Source of the DNA: a virus
DNA length: 37,000 nt
Virus record (IMG/VR): IMGVR_UViG_3300048929_000124
Coordinates: 1-37,000 of that record
Strand: one strand, 5' to 3'
Shown here: in pieces, positions 29,430 to 37,000 of the stretch
Position numbering within the stretch: position 1 is the first letter of the stretch
Layout: every line of letters begins with the position of its first letter
Program-made: the position numbers and the translations under genes
The notes under the pieces: model-generated
The model's input: the letters and a program-made list of their open reading frames with translations, nothing else
The model's database searches: none
Told to the model about the DNA's origin: nothing

Positions 29430-32400
29430 AAAGCTGCAGGTAATTATTGAGGCATATACAAAGCCTTATCGTGATGAACTGGAAAAGGTGAAAAAGCAAA
29501 CTGCCAACACAGCAAACCACGTGGAGCGGCAGACTGCAAAAATGGCATCTTCTTTTAAAAAGATCGCTGGGGTGGTTGCAGCAGCTCTCAGTATTACCGC
29601 TATTGTGGCATTTGGGAAATCTTGCATTGAGCTGGGGTCCAATCTGACGGAAGTACAGAACGTTGTTGACGTTACGTTTGGATCCATGAGTAAGCAGGTA
29701 AACGCCTTTTCCAAGAATGCCATAACTCAGTTTGGCCTATCAGAATTAACAGCCAAGAAATACATGGGTACATACGGGGCTATGGCGAAAGCGTTCGGAG
29801 TCACTGGGGAAGCTGGCTATCAAATGTCAGCGGCCATTACTGGTCTTACTGGTGACGTAGCATCATTTTATAATCTCTCCACCGATGAAGCATATACAAA
29901 GCTAAAAAGTATCTTCACAGGTGAAACCGAAAGCTTAAAAGATCTTGGCGTGGTTATGACACAGACTGCCCTGGATCAATATGCCTTAAATAATGGGCTT
30001 GGAAAAACAACAGCTAAAATGACGGAGCAGGAAAAGGTAATGCTCCGCTATCAGTTCGTTATGAGTTCCCTGGCCGATGCGTCCGGGGACTTTTCAAGAA
30101 CGTCCCACCAGTGGGCGAATCAAGTGCGGGTTTTGCAACTGCAATTTGAATCCTTCAAAGCAACTATCGGACAGGGGCTTATTAATGCCTTTACACCTGT
30201 AATCCAGGTGATTAATACGGTTCTTTCCAAACTCCAGACGATGGCAAATTACTTCAAAGCATTTACTTCGGCTTTGTTCGGTGATGCCAGCGGCGGCAGC
30301 AGTGATGTGGCCGGTACTATGGAGAATGCAGCCGGATCTTCTGGGGCGGTAGCGGATAACCTGGGCAATGCCGCTAAGTCAGCCAAAGAAATGAATAAGC
30401 AACTGAGCGCATTCGATGAACTTAATAATTTGAGTGCTGGTAGCGGTGGAAGTGGAGGAGGATCTGGCAGTGTTGGTGGAGCTGTTCCGGATTTCGGTAA
30501 TTTATCTGGAGAATTGTTTTCTGATGTAACAGTCAATCCTGCGGTAGAAGAGGCAGCACAGAAGGTCAAGGAAATGCTGGAAGCTATCAAAGATGCTGCA
30601 GAACCAACCAAAGAGGCTTTAAAACGGTTGTGGAACGAAGGGCTTTCTAAGCTTGGAACCTTTGTATGGACTGGGCTAAAAGACTTCTTCAATGAATTTT
30701 TAGTACCACTAGGCAAATGGACTTTAGGCACCGGACTCCCGATGTTTTTAGATGCAATTAATAACTTCCTGTTGAAAATAGACTGGCCAAAGATTAATGA
30801 GGCGCTTAAGAACTTTTGGAAAGCGCTGGAGCCGTTTACAGAAGGAGTTGGAACCGGCCTTTTAAAGTTCTTCCGTGATCTGCTAGACATTGGTGCGGAT
30901 TTTATCAATGCAGTGGTACCAGGAGGATTAAATGGAATTGCCGTAGCTTTGAATGCGATTGATCCAGATCAGGCCGAGCGGATCGGATACGCTCTAGGAG
31001 TGATCGTAACAGCTATAGCAGGATTTAAGACCGTTGCTAGTATTATGGGGACTATTAAAGGTTTTGCAACCTTTGTGTCTGGTATTAAGATTGTTGGCTT
31101 TGTTAAAACGCTTGCTGAAATGATAGCCGTAGTAAGTGGAGGGGCTGGAACGCTGGGAGAAGCCTTTGCAGTGTACTTTCCTAAGCTATCGTCTTTTGTC
31201 AGGGTCATTGGTAAGATAGGGTCTGGCTTGCTTGGTGCAATAAATGGATTACCAGCCATAATGCAAAGTGGAGGACCTGCACTTGAAATGATTGTAGTGG
31301 ACATACTGGGTTGGATCAATGATGGACTAGATAAGTTACTCCCAGATTGGGTGACAAGATTTTTCGGAAATCTGGTGGCTGGACTTGTTGCTGGTGCGGT
31401 GGCCGGATCCTGGATACCTGGACTTGGAACATTGGCGGGAGCTATTGTTGGGGCTATTATTGGTGCGCTCAATGGTATTGTGATTGACGGAAAGAGCGTT
31501 CTTAAAACCATTGGTGATAAGATCTTTAACTGGGACACGATGCAGGGCTTATTTCAGACGGCTAAAGACGCCTTTAGCAGAGCGTTTTCCGGCAATGAAG
31601 CATGGTATAAGATAGGTATGGATATTGTCCTGGGAATAGGAGCCGGAATCAGCGGGGCTTTTGCTTTTCTATTGGAGCCGATTGGGGACCTTCTGGACTG
31701 GATTGTAGAGGGGATATGTAATGTATTTGGGATTCATTCTCCAGCAGCAGAAATGAAGCCTTACGGAGCGTTTATATTGCTTGGGATCGTTGAAGGCTTT
31801 AAAAACACCTTCGGTGAATGGACCGCTTCTTTAAATGAGTGGTACACAAGTTATATTACACCATGGTTTACTGTACAGAAATGGAGTGACCTATATAAGA
31901 CAATCAAAGAACAGATGAAAAAGACCTGGGACGAAACAGTGGGACAATGGAAGTCTGGTATATCCGGCTGGTGGGATAAAGAAGTAAGCCCCTGGTTTAC
32001 CCTAGAGAAGTGGAAAGGTATCATGTCAAAGGTACCCGATGCATTTACAACCACGTTCAGTAATGCGATTGCTGGAGCCAGGAGCCTGTTTAATAAGTTC
32101 ATTGACTGGCTGAACGAAAAGATGAAATTTCAGTGGGACAGCGTGGAGATTGCTGGCCAGACCATTGTTGAAGGTGGCTCCTTCCAGCTCTTTAAGATTC
32201 CAAACATTCCAGCATATGCTTCTGGTGGATATCCAAGTACAGGAGAAATGTTCCTGGCCAGAGAATCCGGACCGGAGCTTGTTGGCCGGATCGGAAATAA
32301 AACAACAGTTGCAAACAATGATCAGATCACTACCGGCATCAAGAATGCGGTCATTGAAGCAATGCTGGAAGTGGCGCCGGCTTTCGCAGGAAAAGGAGAT

Positions 32401-32505
32401 ACAAATTTCTTCCTGGAGCCAGATGCCGAAGGGATTTTTAAACTAGTGCAGAAAAAGAGTGAGGAACATTTTAGAAATACTGGAAAGAGTGCTTTCCAGA
32501 CTTAA
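29401..32505 (+). CDS. Tape measure protein
   Basis: About 1034 residues, the longest gene, which sets tail length and takes part in DNA ejection. The N-terminus is a coiled coil (KKQTANTANHVERQTAKMASSF). There follow a hydrophobic stretch, helical repeats around TQFGLSELTAKKYMGTYGAM, a Gly/Ser-rich linker (~348-362), long hydrophobic segments (~525-690: GLVAGAVAGSWIPGLGTLAGA), and a C-terminal tail-assembly region. The start is uncertain: AGGAGG at 29396-29401 overlaps the frame's first GTG, is 8 bases from a CTG at 29410 and 17 bases from ATG 29419. The true start is likely 29410 or 29419. Confidence 0.9.
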   Translation: MIKLEGMTLEKLQVIIEAYTKPYRDELEKVKKQTANTANHVERQTAKMASSFKKIAGVVAAALSITAIVAFGKSCIELGSNLTEVQNVVDVTFGSMSKQVNAFSKNAITQFGLSELTAKKYMGTYGAMAKAFGVTGEAGYQMSAAITGLTGDVASFYNLSTDEAYTKLKSIFTGETESLKDLGVVMTQTALDQYALNNGLGKTTAKMTEQEKVMLRYQFVMSSLADASGDFSRTSHQWANQVRVLQLQFESFKATIGQGLINAFTPVIQVINTVLSKLQTMANYFKAFTSALFGDASGGSSDVAGTMENAAGSSGAVADNLGNAAKSAKEMNKQLSAFDELNNLSAGSGGSGGGSGSVGGAVPDFGNLSGELFSDVTVNPAVEEAAQKVKEMLEAIKDAAEPTKEALKRLWNEGLSKLGTFVWTGLKDFFNEFLVPLGKWTLGTGLPMFLDAINNFLLKIDWPKINEALKNFWKALEPFTEGVGTGLLKFFRDLLDIGADFINAVVPGGLNGIAVALNAIDPDQAERIGYALGVIVTAIAGFKTVASIMGTIKGFATFVSGIKIVGFVKTLAEMIAVVSGGAGTLGEAFAVYFPKLSSFVRVIGKIGSGLLGAINGLPAIMQSGGPALEMIVVDILGWINDGLDKLLPDWVTRFFGNLVAGLVAGAVAGSWIPGLGTLAGAIVGAIIGALNGIVIDGKSVLKTIGDKIFNWDTMQGLFQTAKDAFSRAFSGNEAWYKIGMDIVLGIGAGISGAFAFLLEPIGDLLDWIVEGICNVFGIHSPAAEMKPYGAFILLGIVEGFKNTFGEWTASLNEWYTSYITPWFTVQKWSDLYKTIKEQMKKTWDETVGQWKSGISGWWDKEVSPWFTLEKWKGIMSKVPDAFTTTFSNAIAGARSLFNKFIDWLNEKMKFQWDSVEIAGQTIVEGGSFQLFKIPNIPAYASGGYPSTGEMFLARESGPELVGRIGNKTTVANNDQITTGIKNAVIEAMLEVAPAFAGKGDTNFFLEPDAEGIFKLVQKKSEEHFRNTGKSAFQT

Positions 32506-32510
32506 TCATG

Positions 32511-32536
32511 AGCGCCTGGGATTCCTGGGCGCTTTT
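32511..32536 (+). terminator. Hairpin after the tape measure gene
   Basis: AGCGCCT (32511-32517) pairs with GGGCGCT (32527-32533), followed by four T. The T run is short, so it may act as a partial terminator or an mRNA end stabiliser. Confidence 0.5.
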
Positions 32537-32557
32537 ATCATGGAGAAAAGGAGCGTG

Positions 32558-32947
32558 ATGCCTATGTCCTATCAGGGGTATTTGTTAAAGGTAGATGGAG
32601 TGGTATTCCCAAACAATTTCATATCCAGCGGAAGTTTTTCCATATCCCCCAATCAAAGGCAGGATCTGGACTCCTACCGGGACAGTACAGGATACTTACA
32701 CCGGAATATTGTCCCTCATAAGATAACAAAAATTGAATTTAACACAAAGCTTTTGCATGAAGTAGACAAGGCAACCCTGGAGAGTCTCTTGGCTAACAGG
32801 GATAAATTTACACTGGAATACTGGAACAATGGTTATCAGACCGGTACTTTCTATAGCACAGATCCTAAGTATGAAATTTATGATGTGGACAGTGTAACGG
32901 AAGATATCCGTTATAAGCCGGTACGAATTGCTATGATAGAATATTAG
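32558..32947 (+). CDS. Distal tail protein, DUF6711 type
   Basis: About 129 residues from ATG 32558 (AAAGGAG 4 bases before) or ATG 32564 (10 bases); both spacings are off optimum. The sequence SYQGYLLKVDGVVFPN .. PNQRQDLDSYRD..GYLHRNIVPHKITKIEFNT has the DUF6711 pattern found after tape measure genes in clostridial phages, a likely distal-tail component. Confidence 0.82.
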   Translation: MPMSYQGYLLKVDGVVFPNNFISSGSFSISPNQRQDLDSYRDSTGYLHRNIVPHKITKIEFNTKLLHEVDKATLESLLANRDKFTLEYWNNGYQTGTFYSTDPKYEIYDVDSVTEDIRYKPVRIAMIEY

Positions 32948-32957
32948 GAGGTAAGGT

Positions 32958-34937
32958 GTGTTAAGTATACCGGAGGAAATAAAAGCCCTGTATCGGGCTG
33001 ATAATAGCAATAGTAAAACGGTTAGACTTTTAAAGCTGCGCTTCTATGATGATTCTATAAATCTGATCTATCCTAGTGAAGATTTATGGCCGTCCGACGA
33101 TCTTTTTCCCGTAGATGATACACCTCTCCTTCTTGTGAGGGAGGATCAGATCACCTACGAGTCCTTAAGTATCAACCAGATGCTTTGCTCCAGCGAGTCA
33201 TTGACATTTGGTGAATGTAATGCAGCCAAGATAGAAATAACCGTGGCCGATGTTACTATGGACGTAACGGGGAAAGAATTTACCTTATCCGTAGAGGTTG
33301 GCGGTTATGAAATGATGATGGGAATTTACAAGGTGGATAGCTTTGAACGGCAAGCAGATCGGAGGCTTAGAAAGATAGTTGCCTATGATCGCATGTTGAA
33401 CTTTGATATTGATGTGTCAGGCTGGTATCGTGGCCTTACATTTCCAATGTCGTTAAAGCAATACCGGAAATCCCTGTGTGACTTTATTGGAATCCGGCAG
33501 AAGGAGATCACACTCCCCTTAGACGATATGGCGGTCACAAGGTCTATTGATCCATCGAAGCTATCCGGCAGAGACGCAATGAAAGGCATTTGTGAGATAA
33601 ATGGATGCTTTGGCCAGATTGATGTAACAGGGAGATTTAAGTACGTCTTCCTCGGAGCGTCTGGGCTGTTTCCTTCAGAAGAACTTTACCCTGCAGAAGA
33701 TCTGTTTCCATCCCAACTGGAAGGAGAAAGCCTGTCACACTATAAGCCATCAGGGACTACATATGAGGACTTCCTCGTGTACGGTATAGACAAGGTGCAG
33801 ATCAGACAAGAAGAAGGGGACGTGGGGGCCATATATGGGGCAGGGACCAACGCTTATACGGTACAGGGTAATTTCCTCGTCTACGGTAAAAATGCGCAGG
33901 AATTGCTTACTATAGCGGCCACCGTGCATAACCAAATATCTGGAAAAATATACCGACCCTGCAAGATCGTAACACAGGCTCTTCCCTGGGTGGAGCCGGG
34001 AGACGGGATCATCTGTTATACCTCTGATGATGTAATAGAGACTTATTGTCTGAAACGCACCATAAAAGGTATTCAGGCTATGATGGATACCTTTGAAGCC
34101 AGTGGAAGCAGAGAGAGAAGGGAAAGCTTTGGAATCGGTACACAGATCATTCAGCTTGAAGGAAAAACAGCAGTCATTAAGAAGTCCGTGGAAGAAGTAT
34201 CTGTACGTGTAACCGATCTTAAAGAATACACCGAAGCGCAGTTCGTAATCACGGCTAACCAGATTATTGCCGAAGTAACCAGAGCGCAACAGGCCGAAGC
34301 TTCCTTGAGTATCAAAGCGGAGCAGATAGCCTTGTCAGTGACGAACCTTAAGAATGATACCAATTCTAAGTTTGAGCAGACAGCGAGCCAAATTCTTGCA
34401 AAGGTGAGCAAAGGTGATGTTTCTTCTCAGCTTTCCATTGAGCCAGACGATATTATTCTTAAGACAAACCGTTTATCATGGGAGTCCAACTACTCCAGCA
34501 TGACAAAAGATGGAGTACTGACCTGTAGGAACATCAATGCCATAAATGGTTCCTTCTCTGGGAGATTGGCAACAAGTGTATTCTATGCGGACAACGATCT
34601 TGTACGTTTTGGAGATTACCAAGTAAGCGCAGATGGTACGGGAACGCTTATGTCGGCTAATGGATTGATAAATATTTCGGACACCTTTTCTTCCGGCCCT
34701 TTAAATGAATTTGCAAGTCTTACAGTTGGGAATAATTCGTCAAGAGAATCAATTAAGATTGATGGAACAGGTGATATCTATTCTGCCAGATATTGGTGTA
34801 GGGGAGATATTTATTTCCAAAATGATTCTTGGGTAGGTAATTGGGGAGTCAAAGAAATGCTAAAGCAAATATATAACAGATTGGATGCAGTAAGGTATTC
34901 TATACGAAGCATGGGAGGAAATGTTGACTGGGATTAA
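32958..34937 (+). CDS. Tail tip / tail-associated structural protein
   Basis: A 659-residue protein from GTG 32958 (AGGAGG 6 bases before). Residues ~1-380 look like a tail-hub region. They include two similar Pro-rich sets, YPSEDLWPSDDLFP near residue 38 and FPSEELYPAEDLFP near 236, possibly a metal- or sugar-binding turn repeat. The C-terminal part carries coiled-coil repeats typical of tail spikes (EEVSVRVTDLKEYTEAQF, QIIAEVTRAQQAEASL, LSVTNLKNDTNSKFEQT) and then a beta-rich tip. It follows the DUF6711 gene, so it fits a Tal-like or spike protein. Confidence 0.85.
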   Translation: MLSIPEEIKALYRADNSNSKTVRLLKLRFYDDSINLIYPSEDLWPSDDLFPVDDTPLLLVREDQITYESLSINQMLCSSESLTFGECNAAKIEITVADVTMDVTGKEFTLSVEVGGYEMMMGIYKVDSFERQADRRLRKIVAYDRMLNFDIDVSGWYRGLTFPMSLKQYRKSLCDFIGIRQKEITLPLDDMAVTRSIDPSKLSGRDAMKGICEINGCFGQIDVTGRFKYVFLGASGLFPSEELYPAEDLFPSQLEGESLSHYKPSGTTYEDFLVYGIDKVQIRQEEGDVGAIYGAGTNAYTVQGNFLVYGKNAQELLTIAATVHNQISGKIYRPCKIVTQALPWVEPGDGIICYTSDDVIETYCLKRTIKGIQAMMDTFEASGSRERRESFGIGTQIIQLEGKTAVIKKSVEEVSVRVTDLKEYTEAQFVITANQIIAEVTRAQQAEASLSIKAEQIALSVTNLKNDTNSKFEQTASQILAKVSKGDVSSQLSIEPDDIILKTNRLSWESNYSSMTKDGVLTCRNINAINGSFSGRLATSVFYADNDLVRFGDYQVSADGTGTLMSANGLINISDTFSSGPLNEFASLTVGNNSSRESIKIDGTGDIYSARYWCRGDIYFQNDSWVGNWGVKEMLKQIYNRLDAVRYSIRSMGGNVDWD

Positions 34938-34964
34938 TAAAAATGGACATACTATTTACACCAT

Positions 34965-34994
34965 ATGCAAATAATGATATCATTTACGTATAAT
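34965..34994 (+). promoter_or_regulatory. Independent promoter for the cell-wall-binding protein gene
   Basis: A perfect TATAAT at 34989-34994, with a poor -35 candidate (ATGCAA, 18 bases upstream), lies in the 74-base gap before the gene. With the terminator at 35406 it makes a self-contained transcription unit, so lysogens may express this gene. Confidence 0.5.
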
Positions 34995-35011
34995 TTGTTT
35001 GGAGGTGTAAT

Positions 35012-35386
35012 ATGAAAAAGATTGTGACCATCTTATTAATGATTTCAACAATATTTATTATGACAAGTAATGTGTATGCAGGAGAATTTGGTGGAAGCGG
35101 TATAGACAAAGACGGTAATCCAGGCTGGAGGTATTTTGATGAATCCGGAATGGTTAAAAGTAAATGGGTTCAAAATCAAGAAGGTAAGTGGTATTACTGC
35201 GGTGAAGATGGTTTTCTACTAAAAAACACCTGGCTCCACGATCCGTCCAATGGTAAATATTATTATCTTGGTGATGATTGGATTATGCTCCACGACACCA
35301 GAACTCCAGACGGATATACAGTAGGCTCAGATGGAGCTTGGACAAGAGACGGTCAGGTGGTCATTGAAACAGTGGCTAATAAATAA
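35012..35386 (+). CDS. Secreted protein with cell-wall (choline-binding type) repeats
   Basis: A 124-residue protein: signal peptide ~1-23 with VYA before the cut, then CW_binding_1-like repeats (GWRYFDESGMVKSKW, GKWYYCGEDGFLLKNTW, GKYYYLGDDWIM). Such repeats bind choline-type cell wall ligands. No catalytic domain is present, so it could block other phages at the surface, alter the host surface or anchor something. AGGAGGTG precedes the ATG. Its position among tail genes with its own promoter and terminator marks it as a moron. Confidence 0.85.
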   Translation: MKKIVTILLMISTIFIMTSNVYAGEFGGSGIDKDGNPGWRYFDESGMVKSKWVQNQEGKWYYCGEDGFLLKNTWLHDPSNGKYYYLGDDWIMLHDTRTPDGYTVGSDGAWTRDGQVVIETVANK

Positions 35387-35405
35387 TTAAATAAAACTAT
35401 TACAC

Positions 35406-35435
35406 AGAGCGAGGATTAGGTTCCCCGCTCTTTTT
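35406..35435 (+). terminator. Intrinsic terminator of the cell-wall-binding gene
   Basis: AGAGCG (35406-35411) pairs with CGCTCT (35426-35431); an inner GGA/TCC pair extends the stem past a mismatch. Five T follow at 35431-35435. Confidence 0.8.
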
Positions 35436-35455
35436 GTGTGCAGAAAGGAGAGTCT

Positions 35456-35632
35456 ATGAACAAAGTAATTACATTTACAGAAGAACAGGTCTTACAGATG
35501 AAATATATGTTAAACGCTGTCACGGTAACCGGAATCCAGAACGCCAAGCAGGTGTCTGCAATTGCGCAGGTATTGGAATCCGGAATGCTAGGAGAGATTA
35601 GCGAGCTAGATCAGAAAGCAGGTGAAGTCTAA
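35456..35632 (+). CDS. Small phage protein before the fibre gene
   Basis: A 58-residue helical protein (NKVITFTEEQVLQMKYMLNAV), with AAAGGAGAG before ATG 35456. Its stop overlaps the next ATG (TAATG), so it is coupled to the fibre gene. The function is unknown; it may be a small tail factor. Confidence 0.7.
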   Translation: MNKVITFTEEQVLQMKYMLNAVTVTGIQNAKQVSAIAQVLESGMLGEISELDQKAGEV

Positions 35633-36753
35633 TGGCCTACGTACCGTATTATTACATTACAGACTGGGAGAATGAGCCGTCACAGAAAACCCCGATGAAC
35701 CGCACTAATTTGCTAAAGATAGAAAATGGAATTAAGGAAGCTGATAACCGTATTGTTCATATTGATGCCAACAAAGCTGACAAAGCTATGGTCAATGCCT
35801 TGGTTAGAGATCTTACCGTGGATACCGATACCGGAATCCTTACAGTAACCTATCAAAACGGATCAGTAAAGACTTATGATCTGGATATTGAAAAGGTCGT
35901 TGTAAACTTTGATATCACAGACGATGATAAGTTAGTCTTAACCCTGGCTGATGGTACACAAAAGGTAATCGACCTTACTCGGTTTGTTTATTCCGTAGAC
36001 AGTACTCCCACTATTTCTATGAAGATCCTGAATCGGACTATTACTGCTGAGATCGTGGACGGATCCGTTACTATGGCAAAACTAGACGCAGCTATACAGA
36101 CCGAGTTTAGGCAATATATGCTTGATGCGCAGTCGGCTCGTGATGCAGCTCTCCAGTATCAAAAATTTGCAAAACGTTATACCTTGGGGGATCCGGATTT
36201 TCCAGGAAGCGAAACGGATAATGCAAAGTTTTATTATGGTCAGGTAAAAGAAGATGCAACAACGTCCGGCCAGAACGCCCAGCTTGCAGCAGACAGTGCG
36301 GCTATATCCACTACGCAAGCAGGTATATCCACCACCAAGGCAGCGGCAGCCACGGCGGCGGCAAACCAAACGGCAGCGGATGTTATAACTACAACAGCAA
36401 AAGCAACAGCAGCAGGAACAAGTGAGCAGGTGGCGAGGGATAAGGCTACGGAGGCAGGAGCTAGTAAAACGGCGGCTGGTCAGAGTGCAGCAGAAGCCCA
36501 GGCCAGCGCATTACAAGCTAAACGATATGCTGTTGGTGATGGAAGTGTACCGGGAAGTGAAAGCGATTGTGCAAAGTCTTATTATCAGCAGACAAAGGAT
36601 TTAAAAGCTCAGGTGGATCAGATGGCTAAGATATCTATTCCACGGTTCTATGTGGATTCTGTAACAATGAAGTTTATGAGTGATACAGAAGCCAAGGGTA
36701 TGCGCTTCTGGTATGAAAACGGAAAATTCTATGGAGAGGAGATCACGGCATAA
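35632..36753 (+). CDS. Tail fibre protein (BppU-like) with Ala-rich coiled region
   Basis: A 373-residue fibre. The N-terminus (~1-110) is beta-rich with WENEPSQKTPMNRTNLLKIENGI, a tail-baseplate attachment pattern. The middle (~155-310) is an Ala/Ser/Thr/Gln-rich trimer-forming region. A motif occurs twice, AKRYTLGDPDFPGSETDNAKFYY near 182 and AKRYAVGDGSVPGSESDCAKSYY near 298, likely bracketing the shaft. The C-terminus is a short globular cap (FYVDSVTMKFMSDTEAKGMRFWYENGKFY). The next gene overlaps by one base. Confidence 0.82.
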   Translation: MAYVPYYYITDWENEPSQKTPMNRTNLLKIENGIKEADNRIVHIDANKADKAMVNALVRDLTVDTDTGILTVTYQNGSVKTYDLDIEKVVVNFDITDDDKLVLTLADGTQKVIDLTRFVYSVDSTPTISMKILNRTITAEIVDGSVTMAKLDAAIQTEFRQYMLDAQSARDAALQYQKFAKRYTLGDPDFPGSETDNAKFYYGQVKEDATTSGQNAQLAADSAAISTTQAGISTTKAAAATAAANQTAADVITTTAKATAAGTSEQVARDKATEAGASKTAAGQSAAEAQASALQAKRYAVGDGSVPGSESDCAKSYYQQTKDLKAQVDQMAKISIPRFYVDSVTMKFMSDTEAKGMRFWYENGKFYGEEITA

Positions 36754-37000
36754 TGGCAGCACAAGAATATGGAACAATAGGGATACGTCCCATGGGGGCT
36801 TATGATCCTGATACAAAGTATGGCCTACTTAATTTAGTTGAGTATGATGGCAGTAGCTATGTGGCGCATACAGATCCACCGTTAGGCTCTTTGCCAACAA
36901 ATACATCCTATTGGCAAGTATCAGCCCAGGGTACTGGAAAGGCCACGGCTGATAGCGTGGGAACCGTTAAGCCAGACGGAACAACAACGGAAGTCAGTAC
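36753..37000 (+). CDS. Tail fibre / carbohydrate-binding-like protein, 5' part
   Basis: The ATG at 36753 overlaps the stop of the previous gene (TAATG). The 82 visible codons read AQEYGTIGIRPMGAYDP.., YDGSSYVAHTDPPLG, SYWQVSAQGTG, a pattern seen at the N-terminus of many clostridial tail-fibre proteins and in chitin-binding-like modules. The gene continues past the window edge, so length and function stay open. Confidence 0.75.
   Translation, partial: MAAQEYGTIGIRPMGAYDPDTKYGLLNLVEYDGSSYVAHTDPPLGSLPTNTSYWQVSAQGTGKATADSVGTVKPDGTTTEVS

Noticed and set aside
30249-30908. Long minus-strand frame of 219 residues
   Set aside because: A shadow of the tape measure gene's repetitive coding; no start signal or domain.
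30969-31538. Minus-strand frame of 189 residues rich in Pro/Ala/Thr
   Set aside because: The composition mirrors the Gly/Ala/Val-rich tape measure coding strand; not a gene.
1-37000. CRISPR arrays, tRNA genes, rRNA or IS transposases
   Set aside because: None was recognised by reading; short direct repeats found are too few or irregular to be CRISPR, and no transposase motif occurs.

Overview
The window is most of a temperate siphovirus prophage (Caudoviricetes) in the chromosome of a low-to-mid GC Firmicute. It is probably a clostridial host of the Lachnospiraceae type, judged from protein style, strong AGGAGG ribosome binding sites and sigma-A promoters; the species cannot be fixed from the sequence. 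The first 118 bases are the 3' end of host rplT (ribosomal protein bL20) followed by its terminator, so the prophage sits directly downstream of rplT and its left end lies near position 164-253. The right end is beyond base 37000.

Layout. (1) 254-2869, minus strand: tyrosine integrase, a small lipoprotein and a CI-type repressor, with a plus-strand promoter-terminator unit (1381-1504) that looks like an unannotated ~90-nt RNA. (2) 2910-3254: a readable genetic switch with divergent promoters, four copies of an operator-like inverted repeat and a Cro-like gene. (3) 3275-5074: antirepressor (AntA + ORF6C) and tiny genes, one of them on the opposite strand. (4) 5127-12725: replication and recombination module with a RecF/SbcC-like ATPase, Sak4-like ATPase, DUF669 protein, DEAD/DEAH helicase, primase-helicase, a repeat-rich candidate origin and a RusA resolvase. 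(5) 12773-15954: Cys-rich protein, a C5 cytosine methyltransferase behind a structured leader with a 13-codon leader peptide, small genes, and an ArpU/RinA-like late regulator.

(6) 16088-19327: accessory insert bounded and subdivided by terminators. It holds two stand-alone proteins that resemble tail-fibre tips, then a DUF4062 gene and a membrane-anchored PD-(D/E)XK-like nuclease gene. This AT-rich pair is my best candidate for an undescribed phage-borne defence or exclusion system. (7) 19364-28141: packaging and head module (TerS, TerL, portal, head morphogenesis, scaffold, capsid, connectors), interrupted by a minus-strand DUF2513 gene. (8) 28157-37000: tail module (tube, two-frame assembly chaperone with a T TTT TTC slippery site, tape measure, DUF6711 protein, tail spike or tip protein, fibre proteins), with a secreted cell-wall-binding protein carrying its own promoter and terminator.

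How it works together: the repressor and Cro-like protein compete at the operators. The repressor has no visible self-cleavage domain, so induction may run through the antirepressor. Early genes replicate and recombine the DNA, the ArpU-like protein probably turns on the late genes, and the morons at both strands and in the insert add traits useful to the lysogen.
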